Positions 58,831-64,000 of a stretch of DNA of 64,000 nucleotides are shown here, one piece after another. The position numbers and the translations under genes are program-made. Origin of the DNA: Dryomyza anilis (lineage: Eukaryota; Arthropoda; Insecta; Diptera; Dryomyzidae); the NCBI GenBank assembly GCA_951804985.1, contig OX638132.1, forward strand, positions 46,390,800 through 46,454,799, written 5' to 3'. Position 1 is the stretch's first letter. The number at the start of each line of letters is the position of its first letter. A model generated the notes under the pieces. That model had not been told where the DNA came from. It saw only the letters and a list, made by a program, of their open reading frames with translations, and made no database searches.

Positions 58831-59430
58831 AGGCCCGGTTTCACAGTGCACACTTAAGTAAAATTTGTGTTGAGGAAAATTTTAGATTTTTGTCCACTTA
58901 AGTGTTTCTGCGTTTCACAGTCTCCACTTACATGTGTATAAATATATTTTAAAAAATATGGCAGCACGACATATATGACAAATGTTTTAGTTTACAAAAC
59001 AAAATTAGTTTACAAAACAAAATTAATTTCATAAAATTTACGTTTTTTGTTCAAATGCAGTGCAAAATTTAAAAATTGTAATGTGAATGCAGTTTTTATA
59101 ACATAAATTATTGAACATTCGCGTGTATTATAATTTTAAACATCTATCAGTTCGCAACATACGGAGAATTTTGTATTATGCTAAAAAGAAGTCAATTTCG
59201 CGTACAACGGCAGTAATGGTGGTAGCCGAATAAGTTATGGCTGCGAAAAATTACTCCAATGATAGGAGTCATCTTTTTTTTGGTTAATATGCAATTCTCC
59301 GCGAAAATAAGTCGAATTTAATTTGTTAGTGTCAGTTTGTATTATTTTTTTGTCATAAATATTCAGTTTACAGAAAGCACACTTAAGTGGAGAATATCGG
59401 ACACTTAAGTGTGCACTGTGAAACCGGGCC
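58831..59430. mobile_element. MITE in LINE, AGGCCCGGTTTCACAG ends (600 bp)
   Basis: TIRs AGGCCCGGTTTCACAGTGCA match their inverse over about 30 bp, continuing through CACTTAAGT. A further cacttaagtg unit lies 60 bp inside. The interrupted LINE codons (M-P-T|S-I) show the target was gatactagttggcat, so the duplication is CTA (or TA). GGCC-rich ends with a 3-bp duplication hint at PIF/Harbinger, but this is unproven. Confidence 0.9.
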
Positions 59431-59432
59431 TA

Positions 59433-60640
59433 GTTGGCATACATAACGACGCAGCACAGTTCTTTAAAACTGTAGCAGGAAGACCGTCTGGCCCAGAGCT
59501 ATAATCATCATCAATTGAGGAAATGTATTGCAAGATTAAATCCGGTGTAAAGGACATAGAATCTAGTGAAGTTTTGGGTGCTGAGTCTATGTATTGAAAA
59601 TAGTTATTATCAATAATGAACGGAAAAAGCTAGCAAATAAGCCACATATAATATCAGGGTCACTCGTGAACTCCTCGTTATTTTTAAATGAGGCTGGAAA
59701 ACCATCACTTTTCTTTTTAGTATTAATAAACCCCCAAAACTTCTTAGGGTCTGATAATATTTTAAGCTTCATTTTTTCAACATAATCAGAATAAAGTGAA
59801 GCTGATTTACTTTTAAATTCCAGAAACATGTTAGTGTATGTTTCTAGGACATTAGGATTTTGACTATTGACATATCTATTCCATGCTCTATTCCTAGAAT
59901 TACGTAAAATCTTTAATTCTTTGGTGTACCATGGATACGATGATTGCTTAAAAAATTTCAGACTGTAAGGTACCGATAGTGCAATACAAGAAAATAGTTC
60001 AAAGTAAAAGAAATTTATAGAACAATCGAGTTGATTATTGTCAATATAGTTTGATAAAAAATCACGTTTTGCAAATAACAATTCATTCATTTTAGCATAA
60101 TCTGCTTAACAAAATTAAATTCATATACTTATCTGAAGAGCAAGAATTAATTATATTATCTCTATCAGATTGGTAATAAATTATTAAATGTGGATGATAA
60201 TTATCAAAGCCTGTTAGAGCATGAATAGATCGTTTAACAACCAAATTATTACTGTCAGTAGTAAAAACCAGGTCAAGTTGTCTATCTAGACAGTTAGTAA
60301 TACAACTTACTTGTTGTAAGTCAGATGAGATAGTGTCAACAATAATTTGTTCTTGTCGGGTTTTAGAGTTAGATGCACAGTAATATGTATCATCGTCAGA
60401 TCTATCCCATTTTAAGTCAGGTAGACTAAAATCTCCCATCATTAAAATATCGTGAGAACTATTAAGTAAATCTAGTACAAAATCAACTGACATCGATAAA
60501 GTCTCAAAGGATTCAACATTACTTTTGGGACGAATTTATGCATTTAAGATATATACACAGGAATTGTGTAATACAATCTTAACACAAATAAGCTCTAATG
60601 TAGAAGCATTACGAAATAGTAGCTAAAATATACTTTGCTA
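59433..60640 (-). pseudogene. LINE endonuclease and linker, decayed
   Basis: Minus strand: ASTLELICVKIVLHNSCVYI (endonuclease core, stop after LNA), then from 60493 DILMMGDFSLPDLKWD (the GDFNLP catalytic loop with N changed to S), QLDLVFTTDS and TGFDNYHPHLIIYY, where SDHxP is degraded. Linker 60090-59587: SYPWYTKELKILRNSRNRAW, DPKKFWGFINTKKKS; then TPDLILQYISSIDDDYSSGP and DGLPATVLKNCAASL to the MITE. Fits an APE-type endonuclease of the Jockey group. Confidence 0.85.
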
Positions 60641-60791
60641 TTGCTATACTTTGTAATCTTTGAGTGCTGAATTGATTGTACCGAAAAAAAAAATACTTTA
60701 CCGACACATCGTGCCAAAATATTTCCAATTGTATGACTGGATTTCAAATATTTACTGATCTGGTCATAAAAGCTACACTTTGTAAACTAAA

Positions 60792-63074
60792 TCCTATTAA
60801 TATAATAAATCTGTTTGTTCGTTTGTACGTTTGTACGTTTGTCCGTTTGTACGTTTGTACGTTTGTTCCGCTTCTCCGTCTAAACGGCTGATCCGATTTC
60901 CTTGAAATTTTTACCACAGATGCGGTATGGTCTGGGCGGGATTGGACAAAGAGGCGTGGCACCTCCCATACAACCTAAACTTTCAATACGATATAACTCG
61001 GCACTTTCACCAGCTACGAACATGAAACAAAAAACTCAAAGACACAAAAAAAAATTAAAAACAAAAAACCAAAAGCACAAAACAAAACAAAACCAAACAA
61101 AAGCAAAAATACAAAAACAAAAGCAATCACGTTTGTTCCGCTTCTCCGTCTAAACGGCTGATCCGATTGTCTTGAAATTTTTACCACAGATGCGGTATGG
61201 TCTGGAAGGAATGATAGGCTATATATGGGCGGGATTGGGCAAAGAGGCGTGGCACCTCCCATGCAACCTAAACACGATATAACTCGGCACTTTCACCAGC
61301 AACGAACATGAAACAAAAAACTCAAATACAAAAAAAAAAATAAAAACAAAAAAGCAAAAGCACAACGCAAAACAAAATCAAAAATACAAAAACAAAACCA
61401 ATCACATAAAACCACAATCCAAACTAAATGAATAACAAAAAAAGGAAAGAAAAAGAAAAACAAACTCACCACACTAAAATTCACCCTTAAATTAACCACA
61501 CTAAAACCCACCACACTATAATTCACCACACTAAAACTCACCACACTAAAATTCACCACACTAAAACTCACCACACTAAAACTCACCACACTAAAACTCA
61601 CCACTTAAAAACTCACCACACTAAAACTCACCACACAAAAACTCACCACACTAAAACTCACCACACTTAAACTCACCACACTAAAACTCACCACACTAAA
61701 ACTCACCACACTTAAACTCACCACACAAAAATTCAACACACTAAAATTCACCACACCAAAACTCACCACACTAAAACTCACCACACTAAAACTCACCACA
61801 CAAAAACTCACCACACTAAAACCCACCACACTAAAATTTCACCACACTAAAACTCACCACACTAAAATTCACTACACTAAAACTCACCACACTAAAATTT
61901 CTCCACATTAAAACTCATCACACTAAAACTCACCACACTAAAACTCACTATACCCAAAAGTAGCCACACTAAAACTCACCGTACTAAAATTCACAACACT
62001 AAAACTCACCACATTTAAACTCACCATACCAAAACTCACCACACTAAAACTTACCACACTAAAACTCACCACACTAAAACTCACCACACTAAAACTCACC
62101 ACACAAAAATTCAACACACTAAAATTGACCACACTAAAACTCACCACACTAAAATTTCACCACACCAAAACTCACCACACTAAAACTCACTACACTAAAA
62201 TTTCACCACATTAAAATTCACCAATTTTAAACTCACCACATTAAAACTCACTACACTCAAATTTCGATACACTAAAACTTACCACACTAAAACTCACCGC
62301 ACTAAAATTCACCACACTAAAACCCACCACACTATAATTAACCACACTAAAACTCACCACCCTAAAATTCACTACACTAAAACTCACCACAATAAAATTC
62401 ATCACATTAAAATTCATCACACTAAAACTCACCACAATAAAATTCACCACACTAAAACTCGCTACACTAAAACACGCCACACTAAAACACGCCACATTAA
62501 AATTCACCACACTAAAACCCACCACACTATAATTGATCACACTAAAACTCACCACACTTAAAAACACCACACTTAAACTCACCACACTCAAATTCACCAC
62601 ACTAAAACTCACCACACTAAAACTCACCACACCAAAACTAACCACAATTAAACTCACCACTCCAAAATTCACCACATCTAAACTCACTACACCGAAACTT
62701 ACTACATTAAAACCCATCACACTAAAACTTCTACTGGGAAAAACTCTACGGGGAAGAATTCTACGGGAAAGAATTCTACCGGGAACAATTCTACCGGGAT
62801 GAATTGTTGAGAATTCTACGGGAAAGCGTTCTATGTGGATTTTACGGGGAAGATTTCTACTGGGAATAATTCTGCGGAGAAGCGCAGTCTGAGAAAAAAT
62901 TGTCTTTGAGAAAAGTTGTATTTGGTTACCACATTTATAAAACTAATAAAAAAATTTCAACAGCTAAGCACGGGCCCCTCATATAAATAATAAAATGTTT
63001 TTTATATTAATAAAATCGCTCCATATCTTGGAATTCAGAAAATCTTGGCACGAGTCGTGCACGGGTCCAGCTAG
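60792..63074 (+). mobile_element. Nonautonomous Helitron with internal satellite (2283 bp)
   Basis: The 3' end has a 13-nt hairpin GCACGAGTCGTGC followed 10 nt later by CTAG at 63071-63074, then T: the canonical Helitron terminus (hairpin + CTRR, insertion between A and T). The 5' end begins TC after A (60791/60792): tcctattaatataataaat, then gtttgttcgtttgtacg and cgcttctccgtctaaacggc, ccgattt-cttgaaatttt-accacaga, a known Helitron 5' pattern in flies. That 5' block is present twice (60862-61060 and 61131-61310). No Rep/helicase. Confidence 0.85.
61465..62740 (+). repeat. 15-bp satellite (ACTCACCACACTAAA), about 85 units
   Basis: Nearly continuous pentadecamer array inside the Helitron; variants attcaccac, acccaccac, cttaaac and tttcacc appear in higher-order order. 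Because the period is 15, minus-strand ORFs at 61293-62720 read SVVSFSVVSF repeats and plus ORFs LTTLKLTTLK. These are artefacts. Confidence 0.95.
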
Positions 63075-64000
63075 TGTATTAATAAAATAGAAAAATGTAC
63101 ATATATTTTTAATAAAGCATCAGAATAAACCTGTGTGCACACAACTTTGTCGAAAATTTATAAACCGATTCAAAAAAACTGGTTTTTGGTTAGTACAAAA
63201 AACCGGTTGACGGTTTCGGTTTCTGTAAAAAAAACCGAACCACCGCACTTTGGGATAGAAACCGCATTAGCGTCTCATAAATGATTTAGGTGAAAGTCAT
63301 CGTAAATGAATAAAATAAACGGTTTTAGAAAGATAAATTATTGAATTTTCATAATCAAAAACATTTTTTGCATTATTTTGATTTTAAATATACGAAACAC
63401 ATGCTAAAACATTAAAAAAATATTGTTTTTAAAGGTTTTTTGAGCAATGTTTTTAAGAGCCTTTTTTGAAATGTTTCGAACCAAAAGTATATTATGTGAT
63501 ACCATTTTGGAAAGGTGCGATATTCAGCTATTAAAAATTAAAGAGTAGGTGCATATTTTGAATTCTAAAACTTATACTTTTTTTAAACTTTTAACTATCC
63601 CTGTTCCTCGCCGAAAGAAATTTTAATGAATTTGTATATAGAATTTAATGGTTATTCATAAAAAATATGTCAGAGCCAAAAATGTAACGGGTAAAAAACA
63701 AAATGTGATTTTTGGTAAAAAAAAATATTTATAACACGAAAGAGTTAATTGAATATACGTGTTGACTAACATTTCTAAGCAAATTTCATAAAAATTGGTC
63801 GAGGCGTTCAGAATTTATAGCAACTTTATTAAAAAATAAGTTAACCTCGAAAATATGCGACTAATACCCTTCAATCTATATTTATACTATATAAACATAT
63901 GAAATATTATTGCTGGCATTAATACAAATAATTTGATACCAAAATCATCAAAATCGGATATTCCGTTCATTTTTATTATTAATCCTGAATGGATGAAATA
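63075..64000. other. A/T-rich DNA to the window end
   Basis: 63165-63245 has actggtttttggttag, aaaccggttgacggtttcgg motifs, probably a hAT A-type subterminal relic. The rest shows no gene; tcataaaaattggtcgaggc near 63790 is a short conserved-looking phrase I cannot place. Confidence 0.45.

Larger units (their letters stand above)
57538..60640 (-). mobile_element. LINE (Jockey-like), 5'-truncated, split by a MITE
   Basis: Minus-strand ORF2 with endonuclease, linker and RT in the usual order, about 2.5 kb when the 600-bp MITE is removed. No gag-like ORF1 and the start of the endonuclease is lost at about 60640. Frameshifts near 60091, 58440 and 58030, stops at about 58205 and 60520, and an altered YADD box show it is inactive. 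Distinct in sequence from the LINE at 7.5/19.8 kb. Confidence 0.85.

Noticed and set aside
61293..62802. ORFs of 69-159 codons with SVVSFSVVSF or LKLTTLK repeats
   Set aside because: They are translations of a 15-bp satellite (multiple of 3), open on both strands, without start context or non-repetitive part.

Overview
The window is eukaryotic, very A+T-rich, and almost entirely transposon-derived. I found no intact host gene, no rRNA, no functional tRNA and no CRISPR. The best guess is a brachyceran fly (Diptera). The evidence is seven DINE-1/mini-me (Helentron) copies with the internal motif tatatatattcttgatcag and a (GTCY)n tract, LINEs that look Jockey-like, a Helitron with a canonical 3' end, tRNA-derived SINEs, hAT elements with 8-bp duplications, and a decayed copy of the animal gene Ric1 (fly Rich). 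A species cannot be named from the sequence.

Layout. 1-7.5 kb: A/T-rich DNA, a SINE, an 881-bp MITE and a 2.8-kb hAT element (A, 3938-6755). 7.5-21.1 kb: one LINE copy split by a nested block. V (7911-19845, 117-bp arrays) contains W (9311-19399). W holds a palindromic element broken by an inverted hAT A-type copy (B, 10280-13972, itself carrying a DINE-1), a MITE with a 108-bp tandem array, and the 3' end of a Ty3/Gypsy-like element. 21.5-29 kb: DINE-1 copies, element F1 hosting a hAT (E1) and a MITE, and MITE D with a second MITE inside. 29-38 kb: a 2.9-kb relative of W, small MITEs, SINEs, a Tc1-like transposase relic and hAT ends. 38.2-41.9 kb: element Q with Ric1 pseudogene sequence, interrupted by a Transib-like element whose termini are CACAGTG and that holds two DINE-1 copies. 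43.6-50.0 kb: a six-level nest (F2 > J > DINE-1 > G > hAT E2 > mini hAT A). 50-57 kb: foldbacks, MITEs and an 801-bp hAT. 57.5-60.6 kb: a 5'-truncated LINE on the minus strand split by a 600-bp MITE. 60.8-63.1 kb: a Helitron carrying about 1.3 kb of a 15-bp satellite.

No genes here work together. The informative content is insertion history. Several elements occur both occupied and empty, so target-site duplications and insertion order can be read directly (A versus B, E1 versus E2, F1 versus F2). Many unrelated-looking MITEs share one end type, CAC-N(1-4)-GA followed by an A-run next to a TA duplication. Most long ORFs are made by tandem repeats and are not genes. Intervals described as holding nothing recognised are honest blanks at this reading depth.
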